From Salvelinus alpinus (taxonomy: Eukaryota; Chordata; Actinopteri; Salmoniformes; Salmonidae), in assembly GCF_045679555.1 (NCBI RefSeq), contig NC_092091.1, positions 75,517,580 through 75,581,579 of the forward strand: a stretch of 64,000 bases of DNA, read 5' to 3'. Below, piece by piece: positions 23,901 to 30,107 of the stretch (within the stretch, counting starts at the first letter, position 1; every line of letters starts with the position of its first letter). The position numbers and the translations under genes were made by a program. The notes under the pieces were generated by a model that was given only the letters and a program-made list of their open reading frames with translations, ran no database searches and was not told where the DNA came from.

Positions 23901-24980
23901 AGCCTGAAATCACGTTAGTTGGATTGTTTTTAAGGTGTCAGTGATTTTTATTTCTGTGATTCATGCTTTAAAGACTTGAATTATAATTTTTTCCCTTCCT
24001 TGTAAGGACATTCTGGTGACTTGTCAGGTCTAGGAAAACTCACACCAACAAACAGTTAAGGTCTCAGTGATGACCCTGCTCCTTCCTCCATCTTCTCTTT
24101 CATCTCTCAGTGGAGTCGAAGCGAAGGAGGACATCTCAGGAGGAGAGAGAGGAGGAGACAGCGAGGAGGAAGATGAAGATGGAACCCCTCTTTTATAAAG
24201 ACTACAGCATCCCTCCTTTCAACCCTGACAGCCCTGTCGGTAAGACTCAAATGATGCTGCGTTTGACAATTAACTAATTGTTGAAATTGATTAGGGTAGC
24301 GCTAATGATACATTTGTCAAGATTATCTATTGTCAGAATACTGTGTGTGTGTATATGTTTACATAGGTCCCATAGTATAATCACATGTCATTTGTATATG
24401 TTAAAACAGGTTTTGTTTCTGGTCTGTTTGATCACTATCAGGCATGGAGTTTCTGGTCCCCAAGTCAGGCTTCTTCTGCAAGGTGTGTTCTAAGTTCTAC
24501 AGCGGAACTGATGAGGCTGAGAAGAACCACTGCAAGACCCTCAAACACCATCAGAACCTGGAGGTGAGAACCAAAAACAACCAATCAGCAACAACACTGA
24601 CAAGTCAACCACCAATCAGAAATAACATTTTGACAATCAGGGATGGGGTCAATTCCATTCAGTAAATTCATTTGGCAAAACAAATTTAGAATTTCAGTTT
24701 GCTTCCTGAATTGAAACTGTTTTTTTGTTTTATTGCTTTTATTGTCCAGGTGTTACGTGTTTGATAATTAATACATTGATACTCAGGAGTGGGGAAGGAG
24801 ATGAAGGAATGTGTCCAGTCATGGAAACAATCAGCTTAAGATTGGCAGCAGTGGCGCTCTCTCGTGGAACCTGTATGTTCCACATATGAATCAACATTAT
24901 CTAGTAAGATACTCACTCATGATTTTCTTTTTATTCTTCTACAGAAATCCCTGGAGAAGTGGAGAGCGAAGAAAGACTGA
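1363..24980 (+). CDS. znf638: znf638 locus, zinc finger protein 638 (21 exons, 5' end missing)
   Basis: This is a nuclear nucleic-acid-binding protein of the ZNF638/NP220 family, known to bind cytidine-rich DNA and to act in RNA processing and transcriptional silencing. The identification rests on several blocks in order: [20 protein letters not shown] with [32 protein letters not shown] followed by a matrin-type zinc finger (CSLCDMQC...[15 protein letters not shown]), YPDWNPN, an RS-rich stretch, three RRMs, two TVDEV repeats, and a last zinc finger ([20 protein letters not shown]). Exon lengths sum to 5,239 nt, and every junction keeps frame to a TGA at 24978. The product is about 1,745 aa plus a missing N-terminus; the human protein is near 1,980. 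The difference is mainly fewer acidic repeats. No in-frame ATG lies before 1637 in the first visible exon, so the start exon lies upstream. Exon borders are inferred from GT/AG sites and frame. Confidence 0.93.
3010..3314. repeat. Foldback (MITE-like) element in znf638 intron
   Basis: The ends are inverted: TTAAACGGATACTT at the left and AAGTATCCCTTTAA at the right, with further inverted matches inside. It has no coding capacity. Confidence 0.65.
3339..3568. repeat. Second foldback element in znf638 intron
   Basis: Left part GGAAAAATCCACTC...CCATTAGTCCACTGTTGATAC is mirrored by GTATCAACAATGGACTAATG...GGGGTGGATTTTTCC. It is about 230 bp, non-autonomous and without an ORF. Confidence 0.7.
3570..4820. 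other. Intron, no gene seen
   Basis: AT-rich intron sequence with an A-rich run near 4258-4271 and a short GAAGAT repeat near 4318-4335. No coding or RNA signal is seen. Confidence 0.5.
4821..4882 (+). CDS. znf638: znf638 exon b: second half of matrin-type zinc finger 1
   Basis: The acceptor is TTCCTCACAG|GACTGG and the donor is AA|GTGGGT. It encodes [20 protein letters not shown], which supplies the His and Cys/His ligands that follow the CSLC half in the previous exon. It ends with two bases of a Lys codon. Confidence 0.9.
5450..6565. repeat. 1.1 kb interspersed repeat in znf638 intron
   Basis: I recognise this block (starting near TGTGGGACGTTAGCGTCCCA and ending near GCTGCCCCCTACTCTAGAGA) as a common salmonid repeat. 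Internal support: CTTACCTTTGATGATCTTCAT and TTTGTTCGATAAAGTC recur at 7575-7660. It has no intact ORF, and the class is not clear. Confidence 0.55.
6692..6721 (+). CDS. znf638: znf638 exon c: 30-nt micro-exon
   Basis: The acceptor is CCCCCAAAG and the donor is AG|GTGAGA. It encodes YPDWNPNVP, matching the YPDWNPE that directly follows zinc finger 1 in other ZNF638 proteins. At 30 nt it is easily missed by automatic annotation. The phase (2 in, 2 out) fits both neighbours. Confidence 0.88.
6923..7170 (+). CDS. znf638: znf638 exon d: Ser/Arg-rich segment
   Basis: The acceptor is CCAAACCAG and the donor is CAG|GTAAGC. It encodes an RS-type region ([18 protein letters not shown], then [13 protein letters not shown]). 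Its place just after zinc finger 1 is the same as the RS region of ZNF638, which targets the protein to nuclear speckles. It ends in phase 1. Confidence 0.9.
7290..7920 (+). repeat. 63-bp tandem repeat carrying copies of the znf638 exon e acceptor
   Basis: TCCAGGGATAT recurs, with CCAG beginning at 7329, 7731, 7794, 7856 and 7921; the last is the real exon e acceptor. Units are about 62-65 bp and share TACTGTAATATATTTACGTC and CCCAGACATCTGTTACC. A LINE tail and part of an interspersed repeat (about 7351-7682) are inserted between the first and second unit. Confidence 0.85.
7351..7435 (-). mobile_element. L2/CR1-type LINE 3' tail
   Basis: ATCAAATCAAACTTTATTTG, then CACATGTGCAGACC...GTGAAATGCTTACTTACAAG, is the reverse complement of the 3' tail seen at about 46370-46456. 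It is a 5'-truncated copy. Confidence 0.65.
7925..8184 (+). CDS. znf638: znf638 exon e: Ser/Lys-rich linker
   Basis: The acceptor is ACCTCCAG|GGATATC and the donor is GAG|GTGTGC. It encodes a low-complexity Ser/Lys/Pro linker ([18 protein letters not shown] to [10 protein letters not shown]). The acceptor and first bases of this exon are repeated four more times upstream in the intron; only this last copy stays in frame. It ends in phase 0. Confidence 0.85.
8399..8614 (+). CDS. znf638: znf638 exon f: first half of RRM1
   Basis: The acceptor is GATTTTAG and the donor is AAA|GTGAGT. It encodes [13 protein letters not shown], then the RRM beta-1 strand [10 protein letters not shown], helix 1 ([12 protein letters not shown]) and beta-2 ([10 protein letters not shown]). 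The exon is in phase 0 at both ends. Confidence 0.92.
8615..9102. other. Intron, no gene seen
   Basis: Sequence between RRM1 exon f and a Tc1 element. Short open frames exist, but none has a domain or splice support. Confidence 0.5.
9103..10112 (+). mobile_element. Tc1-like transposon, right end truncated, pseudogenised
   Basis: The left end TATATATACAAAAGTATGTG is a Tc1-like inverted repeat. Transposase sequence follows on +, with the helix-turn-helix part near 9300-9450 and the C-terminal DDE block near 9980-10060 ([20 protein letters not shown], which holds the third catalytic Glu). Several frameshifts are present. No right-hand inverted repeat is found, so the element is broken near 10112. 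Confidence 0.8.
10113..10446. other. Intron with a 14-base C run
   Basis: No gene is seen. ATGTATTGCGATTCAATG and TTGCGATTCAATG form a short direct repeat near 10120-10165. A homopolymer C tract lies at about 10370-10383. Confidence 0.5.
10447..10542 (+). CDS. znf638: znf638 exon g: second half of RRM1
   Basis: The acceptor is CTCCAG and the donor is CAG|GTTTGT. It encodes [20 protein letters not shown] and [12 protein letters not shown], the beta-3, helix-2 and beta-4 portion of RRM1. It is 96 nt long and in phase 0. The aromatic RNP1 residues are replaced by Cys/Met, as is common in matrin-3-like RRMs. Confidence 0.9.
10739..10785 (+). CDS. znf638: znf638 exon h: short linker exon
   Basis: The acceptor is TTTTACAG and the donor is GG|GTAAGC. 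It encodes [15 protein letters not shown] and ends in phase 2. There is no domain; support comes from the splice sites and phase continuity. Confidence 0.75.
10893..10960 (+). CDS. znf638: znf638 exon i: short linker exon
   Basis: The acceptor is CTCCATAG and the donor is CAG|GTAAAA. It encodes [20 protein letters not shown] plus GP and ends in phase 1. It lies between RRM1 and RRM2 and fits both neighbouring exons. Confidence 0.72.
10985..11085. repeat. Short interspersed palindromic repeat
   Basis: GGAATGCATCCCAAATGGCA...CCCTATATAGG... and ...AATAGGGTGCC form inverted halves. The left half recurs at about 48850-48870. It is a common non-coding salmonid repeat. Confidence 0.5.
11176..11207 (+). 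CDS. znf638: znf638 exon j: short linker exon
   Basis: The acceptor is CCCCCACAG and the donor is GAG|GTGCTT. It encodes [11 protein letters not shown] and returns the reading frame to phase 0. The 32-nt length makes it less certain than its neighbours. Confidence 0.6.
11305..11740 (-). mobile_element. L2/CR1-type LINE 3' fragment
   Basis: Reverse-complement match within the window to the LINE pieces at 52160-52340 and 45800-46100 (TTGTGGCTTGGGGGTAGAAA, GAGCCTTTT, CGGTAGCAGAGAGAACAGTA). It is 5'-truncated and carries a G run near 11669-11680. Confidence 0.7.
11846..11941 (+). CDS. znf638: znf638 candidate exon k: basic Lys/Arg-rich segment
   Basis: The acceptor is TTTCCCAACAG and the donor is AAG|GTGCAG. 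The 96-nt phase-0 exon would encode a basic stretch ([20 protein letters not shown]...RLQRENK). It is consistent with frame and with a nuclear-localisation-like linker, but has no clear family match, so it may be an optional exon or a chance call. Confidence 0.45.
12170..12289 (+). CDS. znf638: znf638 exon l: first half of RRM2
   Basis: The acceptor is CCTTTTTAG and the donor is GAG|GTAGGC. It encodes [42 protein letters not shown]2-like strand, helix 1 and beta-2 of an RRM. It is 120 nt long and in phase 0. Confidence 0.92.
12343..12517. repeat. Foldback element in znf638 intron
   Basis: Left arm TTTCCAAACCCTGGTTCTCC...AACAGTACAC is mirrored by GTGTACTGTTGG...GGAGGACCAGGTTTGGGAA. The arms are about 37 bp around a 95-bp centre. 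Confidence 0.8.
12688..12822 (+). CDS. znf638: znf638 exon m: second half of RRM2
   Basis: The acceptor is TCCCCAG and the donor is CCG|GTAAGA. It encodes [20 protein letters not shown] and [20 protein letters not shown]. The helix-2 part matches the family pattern (EMVKFY). It is in phase 0. Confidence 0.92.
13061..13105 (+). CDS. znf638: znf638 exon n: 45-nt exon between RRM2 and RRM3
   Basis: The acceptor is TTACCACAG and the donor is AGT|GTGAGT. It encodes [15 protein letters not shown], which resembles the AIFITLVKENDP segment at the same place in other ZNF638 proteins. It is in phase 0. Confidence 0.8.
13398..13538 (+). CDS. znf638: znf638 exon o: first half of RRM3
   Basis: It encodes [20 protein letters not shown], then [20 protein letters not shown]. 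The donor is AAG|GTGAGA. The acceptor (CTGCTGAAG) has a weak pyrimidine tract, so the exact left border is less sure than the exon. The frame fits both sides. Confidence 0.85.
13735..14928 (+). CDS. znf638: znf638 exon p: end of RRM3 and long charged region
   Basis: The acceptor is CCCATGCAG and the donor is CAG|GTAGGA. The first 40 codons finish RRM3 ([36 protein letters not shown]). The rest is low-complexity acidic/Ser/Thr-rich sequence, then a Glu/Arg/Lys-rich stretch (about 14680-14830) likely to form a long charged helix, then an RS-like tail. Two copies of a short helical motif occur at 14332-14400 and 14488-14559 (V-x3-II-x-AL-x-QESRNRS and V-x3-IL-x-VL-x-EECRVRS). At 1,194 nt and phase 0, this is the second largest visible exon. 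Confidence 0.93.
14960..15432 (+). mobile_element. Internally deleted Tc1-like element
   Basis: The 5' part (AGTGTAGGTGAAGGGGAGGA, then the helix-turn-helix region at about 15130-15290) runs directly into the 3' end (GCAACTCAATATTAGG...CCTAATGTTTGGTGTACTC). Most of the transposase is missing. The same family recurs in reverse at 42131-42455. Confidence 0.7.
15589..15969 (+). CDS. znf638: znf638 exon q: acidic repeat 1 (DFVTVDEVG)
   Basis: The acceptor is TTCTTTCAG and the donor is GAG|GTCAGT. It encodes [15 protein letters not shown], the family's acidic TVDEV repeat, within a Glu/Thr-rich stretch. It is 381 nt long and in phase 0. Confidence 0.92.
16151..16340 (+). CDS. znf638: znf638 exon r: acidic repeat 2 (TFLTVDEVG)
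   Basis: The acceptor is CTCCTTCAG and the donor is ACG|GTAAGA. It encodes a second acidic repeat ([16 protein letters not shown]). It ends in phase 1, which the next exon needs despite an intron of nearly 7.8 kb. Confidence 0.92.
17300..18779. mobile_element. Solo LTR (1,480 bp) inside the Tc1 element
   Basis: It begins TGTCAACG and ends CATGACA (TG...CA with TGTC/GACA inverted termini) and is flanked on both sides by GGTG (17296-17299 and 18780-18783), a 4-bp target duplication. It has no gag/pol. AATAAA sites occur near 18352 and 18410. The size and 4-bp duplication fit an endogenous retrovirus-type LTR; the family is not recognised. Confidence 0.8.
19316..19543 (-). mobile_element. tRNA-derived SINE (HpaI-like salmonid type)
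   Basis: Read on -, it starts with a tRNA-like head (GAGTGGCGCAGTGGTCTAAG...GGTTTGAATCC), has a body with GGCCCAGCG, and ends AACTGACTTGCATAGTTAAA. It is flanked by the 6-bp duplication CACTTA (19310-19315 and 19544-19549). It interrupts the Tc1 transposase. Confidence 0.88.
20260..20695 (+). pseudogene. hAT/ZBED-type transposase fragment
   Basis: The frame at 20520-20687 encodes [20 protein letters not shown], then [20 protein letters not shown]. This is the typical hAT/ZBED segment in which the early 'F/FS-V-E-N-x-GF-x-L' motif lies. The upstream part is disrupted. It belongs to the enclosing hAT element. Confidence 0.75.
20696..21428. other. Residual hAT interior, no gene seen
   Basis: Non-coding AT-rich sequence between the hAT transposase fragment and the second Tc1 element. 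Nothing further is recognised. Confidence 0.5.
21429..22866 (+). mobile_element. Second Tc1-like transposon in the hAT element
   Basis: The left end TATAAACTTGGCAAAAAAAG and right end TTTTTTTGCTGAGTTTATA are inverted. Transposase pieces on + include GGTGGAGGGTCCGTCATGGT (about 22203-22222), the DNN region ([20 protein letters not shown]) and the [13 protein letters not shown] region near 22450-22490. Frameshifts are present. A small repeat is inserted at about 21912-22068. Confidence 0.85.
21912..22068. repeat. Small repeat inserted in the Tc1 transposase
   Basis: TTTCACCTTTATTTAACCAG...GTTGAGAACAAGTTCT...GACCTGGCCAAG is a common salmonid SINE-like tail. It splits the transposase sequence between CATCCGAAC and ATCACACCTG. 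Confidence 0.6.
22867..24110. other. End of hAT element and remaining znf638 intron
   Basis: 22867-23693 is hAT interior and right end; 23702-24110 is plain intron up to the exon s acceptor. No gene is seen. Confidence 0.5.
24111..24239 (+). CDS. znf638: znf638 exon s: basic linker before the C-terminal finger
   Basis: The acceptor is CATCTCTCAG and the donor is GTCG|GTAAGA. It encodes [20 protein letters not shown] and [19 protein letters not shown] bipartite basic cluster (KRRR, ARRKMK) suggests a nuclear signal. Phases are 1 in and 1 out. Confidence 0.88.
24442..24563 (+). CDS. znf638: znf638 exon t: C-terminal matrin-type zinc finger
   Basis: The acceptor is ACTATCAG and the donor is GAG|GTGAGA. 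It encodes [20 protein letters not shown], then [15 protein letters not shown]. The CxxC...HCxxxxH ligands of the matrin/U1-type finger are all present. This closely matches the C-terminus of ZNF638 and, less closely, of matrin-3. Confidence 0.95.
24564..24944. other. Last znf638 intron, no gene seen
   Basis: Plain intron with a short common repeat-like piece near 24640-24720. No coding or RNA signal. Confidence 0.5.
24945..24980 (+). CDS. znf638: znf638 last coding exon and stop
   Basis: The acceptor is TTCTTCTACAG. It encodes [11 protein letters not shown] and ends with TGA. The 3' UTR follows. Confidence 0.92.
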   Translation, partial: KSLEKWRAKKD

Positions 24981-25211
24981 CTCCCCATGATGAGCTGAAG
25001 AGTTAAATATTGACTGGCTGTGTCCCAACCACTGACTGATTCATTCCTGTCTTAACTCTTTTCCCACTTCCTTGTTTTTGTTTTTCTTCCCCATGGGTCC
25101 AATCTCTCCCTCACAACTATAACTGTTTCATTTTGTTAGTTATTTTCCCATGATATAGAAGAGAAGTGACTCAATAGAGAGAAATTAAAGTAGAAACCAG
25201 TGTACAATGAA

Positions 25212-25217
25212 AATAAA
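25212..25217 (+). terminator. znf638 polyadenylation signal AATAAA
   Basis: AATAAA lies 232 bases after the stop codon and is followed by a GT-rich stretch (TCGCTGTGTCTTTGTTTTT), the usual downstream element. Cleavage is expected near 25230. Confidence 0.8.
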
Positions 25218-25232
25218 GTGTTTTATTCAATC

Positions 25233-25671
25233 GCTGTGTCTTTGTTTTTAAGTTGAAACCATCCTTTGAAGACATGTTTACCAGAGTCACCTTTTACCCT
25301 TATTCAATACAACTTTATTCATCCCCCCAGGGCAATTCTGTCTATCTACTTATGCATTATCCTGATTTGAATACTGCTAGTTCAGCAGTGTGGTTTCCAT
25401 GCACACAAAGGGAAATGTACTGATTTCCATGTTCAACTCATGCATGGACCCTTAGCTTCCCCTAGCCATAGCACAGCTAGCCACTGTGCTAAAACCTCTA
25501 ACCTCATGTTAACATGGAAATATATTAGACTTGGCTCTAGTTAAGGTATTGTGCTCTTATATACAGTAGCTATTTCAAATCCATACATTCCAATGACTCA
25601 CTACTTCACTGCAACAGATGATTTCTGTAAAAGAGAATTGTCAACATAAAAACAATAAAACAAACAAAACA
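25233..25671. other. Intergenic, nothing recognised
   Basis: No domain, repeat family or RNA gene is visible between the znf638 poly(A) site and the LINE fragment. Confidence 0.5.
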
Positions 25672-27737
25672 TGTTTTTTATTGTTTCTGATCACTGACAA
25701 TGATGAGACAGCCGATAGGGAGGAGATCAGAGTACTGGCAGTGTGGTGCCAGGACAACAACCTCTCAATGTGAGCAAGACAAAGGAGCTGATAGTGGACT
25801 ATAAGAAAAGGAGGGACGAACAGGCATCCATTAACATCGACGGGTCTGAAGTGGAGTTTCAAGTTCCTTGGTGTCCACGTCACCAACAAACTAACATGGT
25901 CCAAACACACCATGACAGTTGTGAAGAGGACAGGACAACACCTTTAACCCCTCAGGGAACTGAAAAGATTTGGCATGGGTCCCCAGATCCACAAAGTAAT
26001 ACAGCTGCACCATCGAGAACATCCAGACAGGTTGCATTGCCTGATGGTGATCAAACAGACCAGTACATCACTGGGACCAAGCTTCCTGCCATCCAGGACC
26101 TATATACAGTTGAAGTCGGAAGTTTACATACACCTTAGCCTAATGCATTTAAACTCAGTTCTTCACAATTCCTGACATTTATTCCTAGTAAAAATTCCCT
26201 GTCTTAGTTCAGTTATGATCACCACTTTATTTTAAGTATGTGAGATGTCAGAATAATAGTAGAATGATTATTTCTGCTTTTATTTCTTTCATCACATTCC
26301 CAGTGGGTCAGAAGTTTACATACACTCAATTAGTATTTGGTAGCATTGCCTTTAAATTGTTTAATTTGGGTCAAATGTTTCGGGTAGCCCTCCACAAGCT
26401 TCCCACATTAAGTTGTGTGAATTTTGACCCACTCCTGACAGAGCTGGTGTAACTGAGTCAGGTTGTAGGCCTCCTTGCTCGCACACGCTTTTTCAGTTCT
26501 GCCCACACATTTTTCACACAAAGTAACTTGACTTTGTTGTCCTTAAGACATTTTGCCACAACTTTGGAAGTATGCTTGGCGTCATTGTCAATTTGGAAGA
26601 CCCATTTGTGACCAAGCTTTAACTTCCTGACTGATGTCTTGAGATGTTGCTTCAATATATCCACATAATTTTCCTCCCTCGTGATGCCATCTATTTTGTG
26701 AAGTGCACCAGTCCCTCCCGCAGCAAAGCACCCCCACAACATGATGCTGCCACTCCCGTGCTACACGGTTGGGATGGTGTTCTTTGGCTTGCAAGCCTCC
26801 CCCTTTTTCCTCCAAAAATAACGATGGTCATTATGGCCAAAGAGTACTATTTTTGTTTCATCAGACCAGAGGACATTTCTCCAAAAATTACAATCTTTGT
26901 CTGCAGCTGCAAACCGTAGTCTGGTTTTTTTATGCCGGTTTTGGAGCAGTGGCTTCTTCCTTACTGAGCGACCTTTCAGGTTATGTCGATATAGGACTCA
27001 TTTTACTGTGGATATAGATACTTTTGTACCTGTTTCCTCCAGCATCTTCACAAGGTCCTTTGCTGTTGTTCTGGGATTGATCTGCACTTTTCGTACCAAA
27101 GTACATTCATCTCTAGGAGACAGAACGCTTCTCCTTCCTGAGCGGTATGAGGGCTGTGTGGTCCCATGGTGTTTATACTTGCGTACTATTGTTTGTACAG
27201 ATGAACGTGGTACCTTCAGGCGTTTGGAAATTGCTCCCAAGGATGAACCAGACTTTTGGAGTTCTACAATCTTGATTTCTGATGTCTTGGCTGATTTCTT
27301 TTGATTTTGCCACGATGTCAAGCAAAGAGGCACTGAGTTTGAAGGTAGGCTATGAAATACATCCACAGGTACACCTCCAATTGACTCAAGTGATGTCAAT
27401 TAGACTTTTTGGGAATTGTCCAAGCGGTGTAAAGGCACAGCCTTTATGTAAACTTCTGACCCACTGGAATTGTGATACAGGGAATTATAAGTGAAATAAT
27501 CTGTAAACAATTTTTGGAAAAATGACTTGTGTCATGCACAAAGTAGATGTCCAAACCGACTTGCCAAAACTATAGTTTGTTAACAAGTTATTTGTGGAGT
27601 TGTTGAAAAACAAGTTTTAATGACTCCAACATATATGTATGTAAACTTCCGACTTCAGCTGTATTAGGCAATGTCAGAGGAAGGCCCAAAAAATTGTCAG
27701 ACTCCAGTCACCCAAGTCATAAACTGTTCTCTCTGTT
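25672..27737 (+). mobile_element. L2/CR1-type LINE 3' fragment split by a Tc1 element
   Basis: 25690-26105 encodes the end of the reverse transcriptase (LSM..SKTKELIVDYKKRR) and the following conserved C-terminal part. It resumes at 27664 (GGCAATGTCAGAGGAAGGCC) after the Tc1 insertion at a TA. The intact order is seen in the copy at 45816-46456. Frameshifts are present. Confidence 0.8.
26106..27661 (-). mobile_element. Sleeping Beauty-like (salmonid Tc1) transposon, defective
   Basis: The ends CAGTTGAAGTCGGAAGTTTA and CTTCCGACTTCAGCTG are the salmonid Tc1/Sleeping Beauty inverted repeats, flanked by TA. The minus-strand transposase is recognisable: the paired-like DNA-binding domain ([20 protein letters not shown], 26998-27310) and the catalytic part (MLWGCFAAGGTGALHKIDGI, FQIDNDAKHTS, 26458-26742). 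It is frameshifted between these parts, and the segment with the third catalytic Glu is deleted. Element length is about 1.56 kb, close to full size. Confidence 0.92.
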
Positions 27738-27760
27738 AACGATTTATACTGCAGTATCCT

Positions 27761-27832
27761 TCCCTGGTGGTCTAGTGGTCAGGATTCGGTGCTCTCACTG
27801 CCGCGGCCTGTGTTCGATTCCGGGTCAGGGAA
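27761..27832 (+). tRNA. tRNA-Glu (CTC)
   Basis: The 72-nt cloverleaf has acceptor stem TCCCTGG / TCAGGGA, A box TGGTCTAGTGGTC, anticodon loop with CTC (GCTCTCACTG) and B box TGTTCGATTCC. No 3' CCA is encoded, as expected in a eukaryote. One D-arm C (GTGGTC rather than GTGGTT) is a small deviation. Confidence 0.9.
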
Positions 27833-27908
27833 CTAGTCTTTGCTACTTGTGCAAAGTGTCACAATGAATTTACTATGTAATCGCATTTATGAGGTAGGAA
27901 AAGGGTCC

Positions 27909-27977
27909 TCCTCAAGCCAGATTTCAGCATTTAGTGTTCTACGGTCCTCTGCTCTACCAACTGAGCTATCGAATGTG
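27909..27977 (-). pseudogene. Truncated tRNA-Tyr copy
   Basis: Read on -, the D arm and A box (CGATAGCTCAGTTGGTAGAG) and anticodon stem (GAGGACCGTAG) plus an intron-like piece are present. The variable region and T arm are missing. It is homologous to the full gene at 28109-28197. Confidence 0.75.
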
Positions 27978-28108
27978 GAGAATATTGGATAAACTTGAAG
28001 TGTTTTGAATTCTTCTGTATGATTGGATTCGTACAACTAGACAATTCTTTAAGGAAACTGGAAATTCACATTTTATTCTCTATAGGGGGATGTGCGGAAA
28101 AATTATCC

Positions 28109-28197
28109 TCCTTCGAGCCGGTTTTGAACCAGCGACCTAAGGATTTCAGCATGTGTCGTTCTACAGTCCTCCACTCTACCAACTGAGCTATCGAAGG
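28109..28197 (-). tRNA. tRNA-Tyr (GTA) with intron
   Basis: Read on -: acceptor CCTTCGA / TCGAAGG plus discriminator A, A box TAGCTCAGTTGG, anticodon stem GGACTGTAG with GTA, an intron of about 16 nt (AACGACACATGCTGAA) one base after the anticodon, and B box GGTTCAAAACC. An intron at this place is the rule for eukaryotic tRNA-Tyr. The T loop TTCAAAA differs from the usual TTCGATT but keeps TTCRA. Confidence 0.88.
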
Positions 28198-28399
28198 GAC
28201 ATGGAGAAAATTTTGAAGCAAAAGGTACATGTTTGAACCGTAGCATTGAGTTTAATCTTTTCTACCAGATGTTGATCAACGTTGACCATTCAGCCATGAT
28301 GAGATTTCCGTTTATTGTGCAACCCGTCACAATGAATTTAGTAGGTTATCGCACATTTGTACCATTTCAAATTGTGAACCGATTTGCACTGCAGTGTCC

Positions 28400-28461
28400 T
28401 CCCCTGGTGGTCTAGTGGTCAGGATTCGGTGCTCTCACCGCCGCGGCCTGATCCGGGTCAA
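28400..28461 (+). pseudogene. Truncated tRNA-Glu copy
   Basis: CCCCTGGTGGTCTAGTGGTC to CACCGCCGCGGCCTG matches the 5' two thirds of the tRNA-Glu at 27761. The T arm is deleted, leaving ATCCGGGTCA. The 5' flank CTGCAGTGTCCT matches CTGCAGTATCCT upstream of the intact gene, so the unit was duplicated. Confidence 0.8.
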
Positions 28462-28690
28462 CAGCATCAATGTCACAGCATAACTTTACATCCGTCCTCA
28501 CGCCCTAACCCGGGCGCGAACCAGGGACCCACTGCACACATCAACAACAGTCACTCACGAAGCGTCGTTACCCATCGCTCCACAGAAGCCAAGGCCCTAC
28601 TTCAAGTCTCAGAGCAAGTGACATCACCGACTGAAAGGCTGCTAGCGCGCACCACCGCTACCTAGCTAGCCATTTCACATCGGTTACAGT
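28462..28690 (-). repeat. SINE-like repeat with a B-box-like motif
   Basis: GGTTCGCGCCCGGG on the minus strand (28508-28521) resembles a pol III B box. The rest (AACAACAGTCACTCACGAAG to CCATTTCACATCGGTTACA) is a salmonid interspersed sequence. It abuts the gypsy element, and the border between them is uncertain. Confidence 0.4.
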
Positions 28691-28795
28691 GGCACATCTC
28701 TCACATCAAGCGCCAAACAAGATGGGCAGAGTGCAAGTATCGAGAGACTCATTCACCTGCTTGAATGTACCTTAGAGAAGAGCATACCACCCGTT

Positions 28796-29044
28796 ATGGT
28801 TTCACAGACACAGGCCAAGGCACCATCTTTCCCCACCCAGCCCTTCAGGCGTATGGATTGCAGGGTTTGTGGCTCAACCGATCACTCCACTGTGATTCAC
28901 TGTAGACATGAGAACCTGTGCCTCTGGTGCTTTTCCCCAGATCATTGGAAGTCAATTTGTCCAAACAGGGGGAACGCTATGCCAATCCCGGTGGTGAGAG
29001 ATGCCCACCACAACAGCAGAGAAACTCACCACAGCAGCAACCGT
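28796..29044 (+). pseudogene. Gypsy gag remnant with zinc knuckles
   Basis: Two Cys/His motifs are visible: CRVCGSTDHSTVIHC (CX2CX4HX5C) and CLWCFSPDHWKSIC (a canonical CX2CX4HX4C knuckle). These act in RNA packaging in this family. The gag body before them is not recognised. Confidence 0.75.
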
Positions 29045-29141
29045 TAAACTGACACGCCCACAGGTGAAGGGGGAAAATGTGGGTGTTCAACTGTCTGCCC
29101 CCAAGAAATAATCTGATGATCTCGAGAAAACATATGAGATT

Positions 29142-29549
29142 TTGTGCTCTGATGTGAAAGGAGAAAAAATTGTTATGTTAGGTTCACAAGAGGTTGAGGC
29201 TTTTTCAGATTTGTTTTACACCTCTGTGTCTGTACATGGGAAAGTGCAGCTTAAGGGCGTGCTTGACAATGGATCTATGGCCTGTACATTGAGTGAACAT
29301 GCGGAGCAGAGACTTTTGGAAACAGGTGCCCTTCCTCAGCATTATCAACCTCCTACAAAGTTAGTGTTAGTGGGGTGTGGGGGGAAGAAGACCTCAACAA
29401 AGTGTTTCTATGACTTGGAGATGCAAATCTATGGGATTGATGTTAAAGTGCCCACCCTAGTTGTTCCTGGACAGCGTGATGATCTCATCCTGGGATCGAA
29501 TGTCATTAAGCATCTTTCGCATGAAATGAAAGGCACTGACGAATACTAG
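29142..29549 (+). pseudogene. Gypsy aspartic protease remnant
   Basis: The motif VLDNGSMACTLS corresponds to the D-[ST]-G-[AS] active site, here D-N-G-S. A flap-like segment and DDLILGSNVIK follow (compare the ILG motif). A TAG ends the frame at 29549. Confidence 0.75.
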
Positions 29550-30107
29550 AAACTCGTCAACAACATGGATGGCCAGACCCACTCACCAGAGGGTGAGCAG
29601 TTTCTGCACATGATGACAAGTGTCACAAGATGGAAGGGACAGCAAGTCGATGGCAAGATTGGGACAGTGAAGCTCACTCAAGCTGTGACTCTTTCGCCCA
29701 AGACTGAACACTTAGTTTGGGGTAAACTTCCTAAAAACGTGGCATTGTCTCCAGGCAGCACTGTAATAGTCGAGCCTACCAGGTCAAAGGTCATGCCCAG
29801 AAACATACTTGTGGGTAGAGTTATTACGCCCATGTGGGGAGATGGCTGCGTCCCTTTAAAGGTAGTAAACTGTTCTGACAAACATCTCATCCTAAGACGT
29901 AACATGAAGCTGGCTGATGTGTCTACATGCTTGGCTGTTAAGGATGCAACAATCTTTCAGGACCTTCATGAAGTGAGGAAAACCCCAATGGAATAGAAGC
30001 AGGATGACAATGGCTGCCACAACCTGAAACAAAGACTGTCTGATCTAGGATTAGGAGAGATTGACATTGATGGATGCCAGGTAACTGACCAGTGGAAGGA
30101 GAAGCTT

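Noticed and set aside
26769-27304. Plus-strand frames across the Sleeping Beauty-like element
   Set aside because: They are antisense to the recognisable transposase on the minus strand.
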